Part shown: piece after piece, positions 44,847 through 52,883 of the stretch
How the letters are laid out: the number at the start of each line of letters is the position of its first letter
Numbering within the stretch: position 1 is the stretch's first letter
Assembly: GCA_028687585.1 (NCBI GenBank)
Contig: JAQTZV010000002.1
Span: 248,001-312,000 of the forward strand
Direction of reading: 5' to 3'
Source of the DNA: Desulfuromonadaceae bacterium
GTDB taxonomy: Bacteria; Desulfobacterota; Desulfuromonadia; Geobacterales; Pseudopelobacteraceae
Length of the DNA: 64,000 nucleotides
Notes under the pieces: generated by a model
Seen by the model: only the letters and a program-made list of their open reading frames with translations
Databases searched by the model: none
Told to the model about the DNA's origin: nothing
Position numbers and translations under genes: made by a program

Positions 44847-46589
44847 TCAGTGAGCAGAAGGAGGTACTACCAGTTTGCCGGGGTAGCGCAGGCTGCCGAC
44901 CAGATCCTGAATCTCCTGAGGAGGCTCCGGAGTGAACTTGCCGACGATCCACATGGTGGCAAAGTTGAGACAGGCGCCGACTGTGCCGATCCCTTCCGGA
45001 GAAATACCGAACCACCAGTGATCCTTGTTATTGAAGGCAGGATTAACGAACTTGAAGTAGCTGATGTACGCGGCAACGAATACTATACCGACAACCATAC
45101 CGCTAATTGCGCCTTCCTTATTGGCCTTCTTGTTGAATATTCCCATGAGGATGCAGGGGAAGAAGGATGCCGCTGCGAGACCGAAGGCAAAGGCGACCAC
45201 CTGGGCCACGAATCCGGGGGGATAGATGCCGAACAGACCGGCAATGCAGACCGCTACAGCGGCGCCGCCTCGGGCCCAGATGAGCTCTTCTTTCTCACCC
45301 ATGTCAGGCTTTAGCATACCCTTCATCAGGTCATGGGAAACTGCGGCAGAGATAACCAGCAGCAAACCGGCTGCGGTTGAGAGTGCGGCAGCCAGGCCAC
45401 CGGCGCCGATCAGACCGACTACCCAGTTGGGGAGCTTGGCGATTTCAGGGTTGGCAAGAACCATGATGTCCTGGTCGATCTTGACTTCATTGGCACTTTT
45501 TGGGTCATCCCATTTGCCTTTGGCGATCTTCATGACGCCGTCGCCGTCTTTGTCGACAAATTTTACCAGGCCGGTTTTTTCCCAGTTTTTGAACCAGGAG
45601 GGGGCGGCGTCGTAGCGGACGTTATTGATCGATTTGATGAAGTTGGTGCGGGCAAAAACAGCGATTGCCGGAGCGGTCGTGTAGAGCAGGGCGATGCAGA
45701 TCAGCGCATAACCGGCGGATGAGCGGGCATCACGCATTTTGGGTACCGTGAAAAAGCGGATCAGGATGTGCGGCAGGCCGGCGGTGCCGATCATCAGCGA
45801 CATGGTGATGAACCAGACATCGATACGGGGGCGTGCGCCTGCGGTGTAGGCGCCGAAGCCGATATCCTTCTGGATGCCGTTCAGGACGTCCAGCAGGTAT
45901 TTACCCTGAGTGGCGGGATCCTGCAGCATGGTAGCGCCTGCAGCGGTGATTTTAGAACCGAAGCCCAGCTGCGGAATCGGGTTGCCGGTAAGCTGCAGGG
46001 AGATAAAGATAGCCGGAACCAGATAAGCGCAGATCAGAACGCAGTACTGGGCAACCTGAGTATAGGTGATCCCCTTCATACCACCGAGGGTGGCGTAGAA
46101 GAATACAAGCGCCATGCCGATGATTACGCCGACGTTGATGGAGACACCCATGAAACGGGAGAACACCACGCCGACGCCGCGCATCTGGCCGGCCACGTAG
46201 GTGAACGAGACGAAGATGGCGCAGAGCAGCGAAACCAGGCGAATCGACTGCGAATAGTAACGGTCAGCCATGAACTGCGGGATGGTGAACTTACCGTATT
46301 TGCGCAGATAGGGGCCGAAGAGCATGGCGAGCAGAACGTAGCCACCGGTCCATCCCATCAAGTAAAAGGAGCCGTCTCGTCCCATGAACGAAATAAGACC
46401 GGCCATGGAGATGAAGGAGGCAGCCGACATCCAGTCGGCGCCGGTTGCCATACCGTTCATATAGGCGGGAACAGACTGTTCGGCGGCGTAGAAGTCGCCG
46501 GTTGATTTTGCCCGCGTAGCATAGGCGATGTAGATATACAGGGCAAAGCTGAGGCCCGTAAGAATCCAGGTCCAGGTAAGAATACTCAT
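44847..46589 (-). CDS. Sodium:solute symporter, VC_2705 subfamily (copy B)
   Basis: This 580-aa paralogue of the protein at 38058 is colinear throughout. It keeps the N-terminal AKSTGDFYAAEQSVP motif and the extra-membrane loop with DKDGDGVM. Differences from copy A cluster at about residues 205-250 (SKITAAGATMLQDPATQG versus STVTAGGAALLNHPELQG), in the DxDGDG loop and near the C-terminal helix (ACLNFATMWIVG versus AALNFICMYVVG). A different affinity or substrate, such as propionate or pyruvate versus acetate, is possible but not shown. Confidence 0.88.
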   Translation of the reverse strand: MSILTWTWILTGLSFALYIYIAYATRAKSTGDFYAAEQSVPAYMNGMATGADWMSAASFISMAGLISFMGRDGSFYLMGWTGGYVLLAMLFGPYLRKYGKFTIPQFMADRYYSQSIRLVSLLCAIFVSFTYVAGQMRGVGVVFSRFMGVSINVGVIIGMALVFFYATLGGMKGITYTQVAQYCVLICAYLVPAIFISLQLTGNPIPQLGFGSKITAAGATMLQDPATQGKYLLDVLNGIQKDIGFGAYTAGARPRIDVWFITMSLMIGTAGLPHILIRFFTVPKMRDARSSAGYALICIALLYTTAPAIAVFARTNFIKSINNVRYDAAPSWFKNWEKTGLVKFVDKDGDGVMKIAKGKWDDPKSANEVKIDQDIMVLANPEIAKLPNWVVGLIGAGGLAAALSTAAGLLLVISAAVSHDLMKGMLKPDMGEKEELIWARGGAAVAVCIAGLFGIYPPGFVAQVVAFAFGLAAASFFPCILMGIFNKKANKEGAISGMVVGIVFVAAYISYFKFVNPAFNNKDHWWFGISPEGIGTVGACLNFATMWIVGKFTPEPPQEIQDLVGSLRYPGKLVVPPSAH

Positions 46590-46646
46590 AGTGTGTCACC
46601 TCGTGATTTTAGTGATGTGATAATGCTGGCTGTGCGCACCGTCTTG

Positions 46647-46916
46647 TTACCCTTCGTGTACGTCATACTTCTTGTCCAGGTTGTTCATCATGTACACATA
46701 GGTCCAGATCAGGATGACAAAAATAACCATTGAACCCTGATTGGCAAACCAGAAACCGAGCGGGAAGCCGCCGAGCATAAAGGCAGCATCAAGCTGATCA
46801 ACGATCATGATGCCACAGAAAAACGACACGAAAAACCAGATCGCCAGGTGAACAATGATGATAACCAGGTTCTCTTTCCAATACGCCTGTAACTCTTTCG
46901 TTGCATGGACTGACAT
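46647..46916 (-). CDS. DUF4212 small subunit of sodium:solute symporter (copy B)
   Basis: This 89-aa protein matches the one at 39860 except for a few substitutions and a one-residue insertion (QLDAAFMLGG versus QLDGYMLGG). Two membrane helices and the YWKENL motif are conserved. It is the first gene of the second symporter operon, 57 bp before the SSS gene. Confidence 0.88.
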   Translation of the reverse strand: MSVHATKELQAYWKENLVIIIVHLAIWFFVSFFCGIMIVDQLDAAFMLGGFPLGFWFANQGSMVIFVILIWTYVYMMNNLDKKYDVHEG

Positions 46917-47261
46917 AAGACCTCCTCTTGTGTGATGTACGCTTCAGTAAAACTGGTTCCGCAAGTCTGAGTGGCATGTACCTCCTTTCTTGTGTGGGTG
47001 GCTGCCGGCCATCCCTGCCCAGGCTCTGCAGGCGGTTAGTGGTTGGACTCTTTACTTCGCCTCGATGGAAAAAATAAAAAAACACTCACCACGGAGACAC
47101 AGAGAACACTGAGAAAACAAAGGCTTAAGGTCCAAAAAAACCTTTTTGGTGAACCATAAAGCTTCTTATTTTATTTGTGACTCTTCGACTTTACTCAGTT
47201 CTCCGTGTCTCCGTGTCTCCGTGTCTCCGTGTCTCCGTGGTAAAAATCTTTTTTTGTGATT
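46917..47261 (-). promoter_or_regulatory. Structured leader and inverted repeat upstream of symporter operon (copy B)
   Basis: This 345-bp gene-free stretch is the counterpart of 40127-40448. The hairpin GGGATGGC-CGGCA-GCCACCC is conserved at 46996-47015, as is the strong SD AAGGAGG with an ATG 3 bp away. The inverted repeat upstream is longer than in copy A because of octamer expansion. Confidence 0.5.
47087..47241. repeat. Inverted repeat with expanded TCTCCGTG octamer (copy B)
   Basis: The left arm CACCACGGAGACACAGAGAAC (47087-47107) pairs with the right arm, which starts at about 47198. The right arm contains five head-to-tail TCTCCGTG units (47200-47239), versus two in copy A. The intervening about 90 bp is similar to copy A. 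Confidence 0.8.
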
Positions 47262-48023
47262 TTATGCGTACGCCCGTGTATAGCCGAACTTCATGGAGAG
47301 CGCCTCGGCGCCTTCAAGCATGCAGGGAATGACCACGTTATCAAGTCGATCCTGCAGCATGCGGAATGAAGGTGCCAGCAGCGTCAGCGCTCCGACTACC
47401 TTGCCGGCATAATCGCGGATGACGACTGCAACGGAGCAGATGCCATCACCCAGGCCGTTGAAATCAACCGCAACGCCTTTGCGACGAATCTCTTCAAGTT
47501 CACGCTCCAGCATTTCCGGATTTTCAATACCGCTTTTTTTTGCGGCCTTACCAAAAAGGTTAATTGAAGTGACCGATCTGATGACCTTGCCGGCGGCGTT
47601 AGTGAAGAAGGGGAATCGCTTGCCGACCAGGTCAGCTGTCTTGATCTGCTGGAACGAATCAACCATATCCAGAAACAGCACTTCATCGTTATTGGCAACG
47701 GTGAAGTAAACCGCTTCATCAAGTTTGCGGGCCAGCTCAAGCATGATCGGATGCGCCATTTTGATAAGGTTGTCGCTTTTCAAAATATGCTGTGCCATTT
47801 CAAATGCCTGCAGACCAAGGGCGTAGGTGTTGTCAACTTTATTGCGCTCAACCAGTCCTTTATCCTCAAGAGTGGCAAGCAGTCGAAAGACCTTGTTATG
47901 GCTTAAACCAAGTTTTTTCTCCAATACTGAAATCGATGGATTCTCACCACCCTGTGCAAGAGATTCAAGCAGATCGATGGCCTTGACAACGGCTTGAACG
48001 GAATAAACTCCTTTTTCTCTCAT
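47262..48023 (-). CDS. IclR family transcriptional regulator (copy B)
   Basis: This 253-aa paralogue of the protein at 40449 has the same winged helix and effector domain. The C-terminal about 75 residues are almost identical to copy A. The segment at about residues 153-178 differs and is four residues longer (GKAAKKSGIENPEMLEREL versus KRRGIPNIKELEIEL). This suggests altered effector binding while the DNA-binding domain stays close. It probably controls the downstream DUF4212-SSS unit and perhaps both copies. Confidence 0.9.
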   Translation of the reverse strand: MREKGVYSVQAVVKAIDLLESLAQGGENPSISVLEKKLGLSHNKVFRLLATLEDKGLVERNKVDNTYALGLQAFEMAQHILKSDNLIKMAHPIMLELARKLDEAVYFTVANNDEVLFLDMVDSFQQIKTADLVGKRFPFFTNAAGKVIRSVTSINLFGKAAKKSGIENPEMLERELEEIRRKGVAVDFNGLGDGICSVAVVIRDYAGKVVGALTLLAPSFRMLQDRLDNVVIPCMLEGAEALSMKFGYTRAYA

Positions 48024-48391
48024 GATTCATGTGCTCCTATCAAATTGAAATGAGCAGAATGTATACAAAATTGATTTCTTGATATTTAATACATTGTTTC
48101 ATAATTGTCAATTATATTTTAATGTATCCAGGCATATTATAAATATCAATAATAACAAATAGATACATAAGTATATAATGTATACGCTGTTTATTATGCT
48201 TCCTAACCACTGTTTTATTTTACAGTATATTGCCGTTTTTATCAGTCAAAAATATATATTTATATTATTTGGTTATATTTTTTTCAAAGTACAGATATGC
48301 TATAGTGACAATGAAAAAATTAGATTTAGTGTTCATGGTAAGGTATAACGATTAGCAATAGAATTTTTCAGAGTTACTTGCAGGTGTCCGC
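48024..48391. promoter_or_regulatory. AT-rich divergent control region, iclR copy B / CBS-DUF294 gene
   Basis: This 368-bp stretch is very AT-rich. On the minus strand TTGACA (48106-48111), a 17-nt spacer and TAAATA (48083-48088) form a promoter for iclR copy B. AATGTAT boxes occur at 48058, 48089 (inverted), 48121 and 48177 and may be operators. Toward the right gene TATAGT at about 48303 could be a -10 element. No coding potential is visible. Confidence 0.5.
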
Positions 48392-49843
48392 ATGCCAACG
48401 ACAAACGAAGACAGCCTTTTCTTCATACCGGTACATGAGGTCTGCCATCGGCCTGTAGTTACCTGCGCACCTGATCTTGGCCTGATTGAAATGGCCCGGT
48501 TGATGATGGCCAATAATATTTCAGGCATAGTCGTCGTAACTGATGAAAAGCCGGTCGGTATTGTCTCTCTGCGCGACCTCCGTAATCTGATCGCCGAGGT
48601 CACAGGATCTATTGAAACGTTGACAGTGCGGGACGTCATGAAAACGTCTCTTATCACTATCCATAGTAGCGACTACCTGTTTAAAGCCATATTTCTTATG
48701 GCAAAACACAACATTCACCGCCTGATTGTTGTCGATGAATCTGAAACACTAACCGGTGTCATAACCGATGCAGACCTGATGCGCATCCAGACCAGCAGCC
48801 CACTGTATCTTGTGCAGGAGATAGAAGCTGCCGGTTCAATCGAACAATTGCGAACTCTTGGTCAGAAAATGACCGGCATGTTGCGCTACGCGCTTAAAAT
48901 CAATGCCGACACCCCGAGCCTGATCCAGTTGATTGCTCACTTTAACGATGCTCTCACGCAGCGCCTTATCTACATTCTGGATCGTTCTCATGATATCCGG
49001 CTGCCGTCTGGCGCGGCATATCTGTCACTCGGAAGTGAAGGGCGCCAGGAACAGACACTGCGGACCGATCAGGACAGTGCCATCGTCTACCGCGATGACC
49101 TGTCTAGCGATGACATCGTCAAGGCGCGGCGTTTTGCCGGGCACATAGTTTCTGCTCTTGAAACTATCGGCGTGCCGCTCTGTCCCGGCAACATGATGGC
49201 CAGTAATCCTGAGTGGTGCCACAGTCTGTCCGAGTGGAAACAGCTCCTTGAGCATTGGATTAATCGCCCCGACCCTGATGCAACGGTGCATTTCGGAGTA
49301 TTCCAGGATTTGCGCGTCATGCATGGTGACGTCTCGTTTGAGGCGGAACTTCGGGAGTTTATCTGTGAATGTACTCGCAGGAATGCAATATTTTTCCCCA
49401 GCATGGCCCGCAATATTGTTCGCTTCAAACCGCCGCTCGGTATGTTCGGTCGCTTTCAGGTTGAGAAAAAGGGTGACCAGCGCGGGAAGCTGGATTTAAA
49501 AAAAGGGGGGCTGTTTGCCTTGACCAGAGGTGTCAGTCTCATCGCCCTCGAAGCGGGCATCACGGGCGGGACGACATGGTCAAAGCTGGAACGACTTAAC
49601 TACCTGCATGTGGTGTCGGATCGTGATCTGGAGACTCTCTGTGACGCGTTTACGTATTTGGTAAAGATGCGCTTGAGCAAGCAGCTGATCGCTATGGCAT
49701 CAGGAAAGCCGGTGGACAATTATGTCGATCCGATGGTGTTAATGGACCGGGATCGGGACCAGCTCCGCGATGCTTTCAAGGGTGTTGAGACGTTGCTGCA
49801 TCTCCTGAAAAGTCGCTATCAGCTTGACTTGATGGCACGGTAG
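48392..49843 (+). CDS. CBS-pair / DUF294 nucleotidyltransferase-like protein
   Basis: This 483-aa protein has two CBS domains (about residues 12-135; GIVSLRDLRN, GVITDADLMRIQ), a linker helix, then a DUF294 nucleotidyltransferase-like domain. The motif GSEGRQEQTLRTDQD (about 211-225) keeps the metal-binding DQD. A C-terminal DUF294_C helical domain ends in DRDQLRDAFKGVETLL. The fold resembles GlnD/GlnE-type nucleotidyltransferases. CBS domains usually bind adenine nucleotides, so a nucleotide-sensing regulatory role is likely; the target is unknown. In this group such genes often lie near acetate symporters. It is the intact counterpart of the remnant at 28949. Confidence 0.88.
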   Translation: MPTTNEDSLFFIPVHEVCHRPVVTCAPDLGLIEMARLMMANNISGIVVVTDEKPVGIVSLRDLRNLIAEVTGSIETLTVRDVMKTSLITIHSSDYLFKAIFLMAKHNIHRLIVVDESETLTGVITDADLMRIQTSSPLYLVQEIEAAGSIEQLRTLGQKMTGMLRYALKINADTPSLIQLIAHFNDALTQRLIYILDRSHDIRLPSGAAYLSLGSEGRQEQTLRTDQDSAIVYRDDLSSDDIVKARRFAGHIVSALETIGVPLCPGNMMASNPEWCHSLSEWKQLLEHWINRPDPDATVHFGVFQDLRVMHGDVSFEAELREFICECTRRNAIFFPSMARNIVRFKPPLGMFGRFQVEKKGDQRGKLDLKKGGLFALTRGVSLIALEAGITGGTTWSKLERLNYLHVVSDRDLETLCDAFTYLVKMRLSKQLIAMASGKPVDNYVDPMVLMDRDRDQLRDAFKGVETLLHLLKSRYQLDLMAR

Positions 49844-49885
49844 AGATATCGTACTCAAACACGTTGTTTCCGGAGGATAAGGACT

Positions 49886-50248
49886 TTGACCGAAAGCCAT
49901 CCCATACTGCATGCCGTCGACGCGACGAATATCATGGCGGTGTGCACCTGGTCGCAGGGTCGTTTTATCTGTAGAGATCTGTCCCGGCTGTTAATTCTTA
50001 TTCTCCTTATCCTGACACCGCTCACCTATTCGAACGATGCCATCCCCAATTTCCAACCTGACGGCTTTTCACGTTATTCCCCAGCGACAAAAACCAGACG
50101 CACTGTTTCCGTGAGGCAACCTGCTCCGCCCGATGATGTTACCGGCGCTGACGCTGCTATGGTTTTCGTCACTCCACACTCCCCTCAATCTCAACTTCAT
50201 AGTTCTCCTTCATATTCATCCCAACCATCAAGAGCCCCTCCAGCCTGA
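49886..50248 (+). CDS. Small proline-rich membrane/secreted protein of unknown function (paralogue of 41407)
   Basis: This 120-codon frame has a TTG start and GGAGG at 49872-49876, about 9 bp upstream. Residues about 34-50 are hydrophobic (LLILILLILTPLTYS), followed by AIPNF and a Ser/Pro-rich tail ending SRAPPA. It shares this layout with the frame at 41407. The helix plus TYSNDA could be a signal peptide, giving a small exported protein. It lies 42 bp after the CBS-DUF294 gene. Function unknown. Confidence 0.5.
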   Translation: MTESHPILHAVDATNIMAVCTWSQGRFICRDLSRLLILILLILTPLTYSNDAIPNFQPDGFSRYSPATKTRRTVSVRQPAPPDDVTGADAAMVFVTPHSPQSQLHSSPSYSSQPSRAPPA

Positions 50249-50339
50249 AACCGGTAGATCCGTTATAAAAATTATCAGTCTGACGGCACTGATCTGTCAG
50301 CGCATTTTTTCGGTCAATACTGTTTTTATGGAGGTTTGT

Positions 50340-50702
50340 ATGCTGAAGCTCCTGAAGAAGTGGCTTGCGCCAATTGATGCACGAAGTGGTACGTGTGCAT
50401 GTTGCGGCAGATGTTGCGAATTATTCGGCGGGCATCTCAATGCTTATGATGCGGATATTCGCAGGTGGAACAGGGAAGGGCGGGAAGATCTTGTGCAGAT
50501 GGTGAACCGCTTCGGCTGGATTTGGGTAGACCCGGAGACGAAAAGGCCGTTGCCGCGTTGTCCGTTCATAGAGCGGTCAGAAACCGGGTTGACACTCTGC
50601 GGCATCAATGAAGTAAAACCGGATATGTGCAGAGACTTTCCACGAATTGAAGTGGGTCAGCGCTGTATGCGTGTTTCGAACTCAGAGCAGATCAAAGAGT
50701 GA
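50340..50702 (+). CDS. YkgJ-type cysteine cluster (Zn/Fe-chelating) protein
   Basis: This 120-aa protein has the conserved pattern CACCGRCCELFGGH near residues 18-31, later CPFIE and LCGI, then KPDMCRDFP. This is the CxxCxxCC...CxxY/C layout of the YkgJ family, putative metal-cluster proteins. ATG 50340 was chosen, 69 codons inside a longer frame, because GGAGG is at 50330-50334 and the protein then has normal family length. The last 21 bp overlap the convergent ChaN-type gene. The biochemical role of the family is not established. Confidence 0.8.
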   Translation: MLKLLKKWLAPIDARSGTCACCGRCCELFGGHLNAYDADIRRWNREGREDLVQMVNRFGWIWVDPETKRPLPRCPFIERSETGLTLCGINEVKPDMCRDFPRIEVGQRCMRVSNSEQIKE

Positions 50703-51545
50703 AAACGGCTCCTCCAGTAGAAAATTGGCGTCTTCAGTGCTGATAGTTGCTGCCGTTAGTCCTGGAACCGGCGGGAGAATAATTTTGAACGGCAGGTCGC
50801 CAAGTTCCGCTGGTATCCCCCCTTTCTCTCTTGCATGCCCCCCGCCCGCAATGACCACCATGACTCTGTCAGGGTGTCGCTGGTGATAATCGTGGATTCG
50901 GCTTGCCATCACCCTGTTTCTGAGCATCTGTGCTTCGCAGATATACCGGAAGTTATCGCTGCTTCTGCCGTGTGCCCAATATGACGCCCTGATGAAATCA
51001 ACATACTCTTCGCTCACTTCGGTATCTACTTCTGGGGGGAGTTGGCGCTTGTCGGCAGAATTGAGGGAAGATAATCCCTTCCGGGAAACTTTCATGACAA
51101 TATCACGTGGTGCGTTCAGTGCGATGATCGGAATATGGTTGACCCGGGCGTAGATGAAGATCTCTTCGTAAAGCCGATACGGTATATTTCGCCAGTTTGA
51201 CCGATATACTCCGGCGAATTCGTTAGTCGTGACGGTTCCGCCGCACCAGCCATCCAGAGTCTTCTGACTTGATTCTTCAAACATCTCCATGCCGATGGCT
51301 ACTGACTTCCCTTTCGCCTGAAGTCCCTTTACAACTTTGAGCTGCAGTTCGTGGTGTGCCGCTGCGTCATGGCGCTCGCCGATAAAAACAACCGGAGCAG
51401 CAGCGATCTCGTCGATCATGGTGCGGACATCAACCGTTACGCGGTCTTCGACCCGCATGGCCCGGGTGATTGTCGAAGAACAGCCGGTCAGGAACAGGGA
51501 GATGGCGAGAATCACCAGGGTGCATGATGTCAGAGGGATGCGCAT
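50682..51545 (-). CDS. ChaN family haem-binding-type lipoprotein
   Basis: This 287-aa protein has a lipobox, FLTGC (cysteine at about residue 22), and the ChaN/DUF399 domain. The domain shows VVFIGERHD (about 53-61), IGMEMFEESSQKTLDGW, SNWRNIPYRLYEEIFIYAR and VVIAGGGHAREKGGIP with the conserved histidines. Known relatives bind haem at the outer membrane, so iron or haem handling is plausible. It converges with the YkgJ gene and follows a strong terminator on the minus strand. Confidence 0.85.
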   Translation of the reverse strand: MRIPLTSCTLVILAISLFLTGCSSTITRAMRVEDRVTVDVRTMIDEIAAAPVVFIGERHDAAAHHELQLKVVKGLQAKGKSVAIGMEMFEESSQKTLDGWCGGTVTTNEFAGVYRSNWRNIPYRLYEEIFIYARVNHIPIIALNAPRDIVMKVSRKGLSSLNSADKRQLPPEVDTEVSEEYVDFIRASYWAHGRSSDNFRYICEAQMLRNRVMASRIHDYHQRHPDRVMVVIAGGGHAREKGGIPAELGDLPFKIILPPVPGLTAATISTEDANFLLEEPFSLFDLL

Positions 51546-51556
51546 GCGTAACCTTG

Positions 51557-51599
51557 TAAAAATGATAATAGCCGACTAAGTTTTCTGTCGGCTATTATC
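51557..51599 (-). terminator. Intrinsic terminator after lipoprotein gene 51636
   Basis: A perfect 13-bp stem GATAATAGCCGAC / GTCGGCTATTATC (51564-51576 and 51587-51599) has a 10-nt loop. On the minus strand it is followed by ATTTTTAC. It separates the upstream lipoprotein gene from the ChaN-type gene. Confidence 0.85.
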
Positions 51600-51635
51600 G
51601 GTTCTGACATGTGAGTATACCTTTGGCCGTTACCG

Positions 51636-52604
51636 TTATAATGGATTATACGGTGTTGTTGTGGTTAGTATGTCGGAAGGATTATTACCGAGCAGAATGC
51701 TCTGGGTTAACGGAAACGTGTCGGTAACGTACACGTTGAATTTGTCTATTTCGTATCCAGCTGACGCCGGTTTTAAGCGGATATATGTCTGCGGTGCTGT
51801 TACATTATCTGGAAAAGTCAGCACATCTGCCGGCGAAAAAAGATGCCCGGAAAAATTAGTTACTTTAAGCTGGACATAGTTTCCCCCATTGTTTACTGGT
51901 CGCACGATATTGCTATTACTACTACTGTAAGTACTAAACCCGACCACTGTTGCTGTGCCGGTTCTTCTTGCTGTACTTGTGTTATTAAAGGACAGTAATT
52001 CCAGGTTTTCATTATTCAGAGACAACGTGCCGAGAAAAGTCACATTATCAGCACTGGATGCTGAAATAGTCATGTCCACATTGTTTCCCACGAAAATGAG
52101 TGTTTTTGCAATTACTGTGGATATGATACTGGATAACCCGTTTACTTTTTTAATGTATTCCGTAGCAATAATGGGTTGGCCACTGCAATCTTCGCCAAAA
52201 ATCTGTATTTTGGTACTGTCCTTAGTCGCGCTTAGCGGGTAAATACTCAACTTTTCTTTACAGTTTGTTGTATAGGAACTAAAGAGAAAAAGTTTTGAGG
52301 TTGACCCTGACACCGAGCCGTAAGAGACAAGAGTACCATTCTTGATAACACTGTATTTTCCGTATACTTCAGTTCCTACGCTGTCGGTTGTGAGAGTTAA
52401 TTTGCCTGAAGGAAAACCTGGGTGACTACTAAATGTCTGATAAATTGCTGCTTTCAGATTAATTTTTTGAGTGAGGTCCTCAGGAGTGGTAGCTGAAGGG
52501 GAAACGGGAACTGTTGCAGTTTTATTCGCAGATGAATCACCCACGCACGCGGTAAGAATAAAAGAAAAAACTACGACCGCAATAAGGTTTATGAAAGCTT
52601 TCAT
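51636..52604 (-). CDS. Lipoprotein of unknown function, 322 aa
   Basis: This protein has a signal sequence with lipobox ILTAC (cysteine at about residue 20). The mature part is rich in Ser, Thr and Asn, with many short beta-prone stretches (TLTTDSVGTEVYGKYSVIKN, VTFLGTLSLNNENLELL) and one conserved-looking Cys pair in the middle. No family was recognised. It is monocistronic, with its own terminator downstream and AGAGGAGAA before the ATG. A surface or outer-membrane location is likely. Low GC content relative to neighbours could indicate acquisition. Confidence 0.7.
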   Translation of the reverse strand: MKAFINLIAVVVFSFILTACVGDSSANKTATVPVSPSATTPEDLTQKINLKAAIYQTFSSHPGFPSGKLTLTTDSVGTEVYGKYSVIKNGTLVSYGSVSGSTSKLFLFSSYTTNCKEKLSIYPLSATKDSTKIQIFGEDCSGQPIIATEYIKKVNGLSSIISTVIAKTLIFVGNNVDMTISASSADNVTFLGTLSLNNENLELLSFNNTSTARRTGTATVVGFSTYSSSNSNIVRPVNNGGNYVQLKVTNFSGHLFSPADVLTFPDNVTAPQTYIRLKPASAGYEIDKFNVYVTDTFPLTQSILLGNNPSDILTTTTPYNPL

Positions 52605-52883
52605 TGAACATTCTCCTCTGAGACAACCAATAAATAAGCAAAAAAAGCTGCGTATCCAAGTTTTGCTTCCATGAAAAAATTACTGACAACACTCGAATCT
52701 GTAGGCTTTACTTACAACCTCAGCATTAATTATTCAAGAAAATTCTGATATTTGAGCGCTACAGATGTAAGGAAAGTCAGAAAGGACGCCAGGTTAACCG
52801 CTTTTCGTATTACTGCCGTACGTAACAAAAAAAGGCCTGCCACATGGCAAGCCTTTTTTGCAGTAATATTCCGAATTGCTCTG
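52605..52883. other. Intergenic region between TRAP operon end and lipoprotein gene
   Basis: This 279-bp gap holds the lipoprotein promoter region, with no clear hexamers, and the terminator of the TRAP operon near its right end. No coding sequence is visible. Confidence 0.5.
52827..52859 (-). terminator. Intrinsic terminator of the TRAP operon
   Basis: The arms AAAAAAGGCCTGCCA and TGGCAAGCCTTTTTT pair with one mismatch around a 3-nt loop. A/T runs flank the stem on both sides, so it can work in both directions. It lies 25 bp past the dctM stop. Confidence 0.85.

Noticed and set aside
47200-47239. Tandem CCGTGTCT octamers as a possible CRISPR or minisatellite array.
   Set aside because: Units are 8 bp without spacers and are part of an inverted repeat also found in copy A; no cas genes are nearby.
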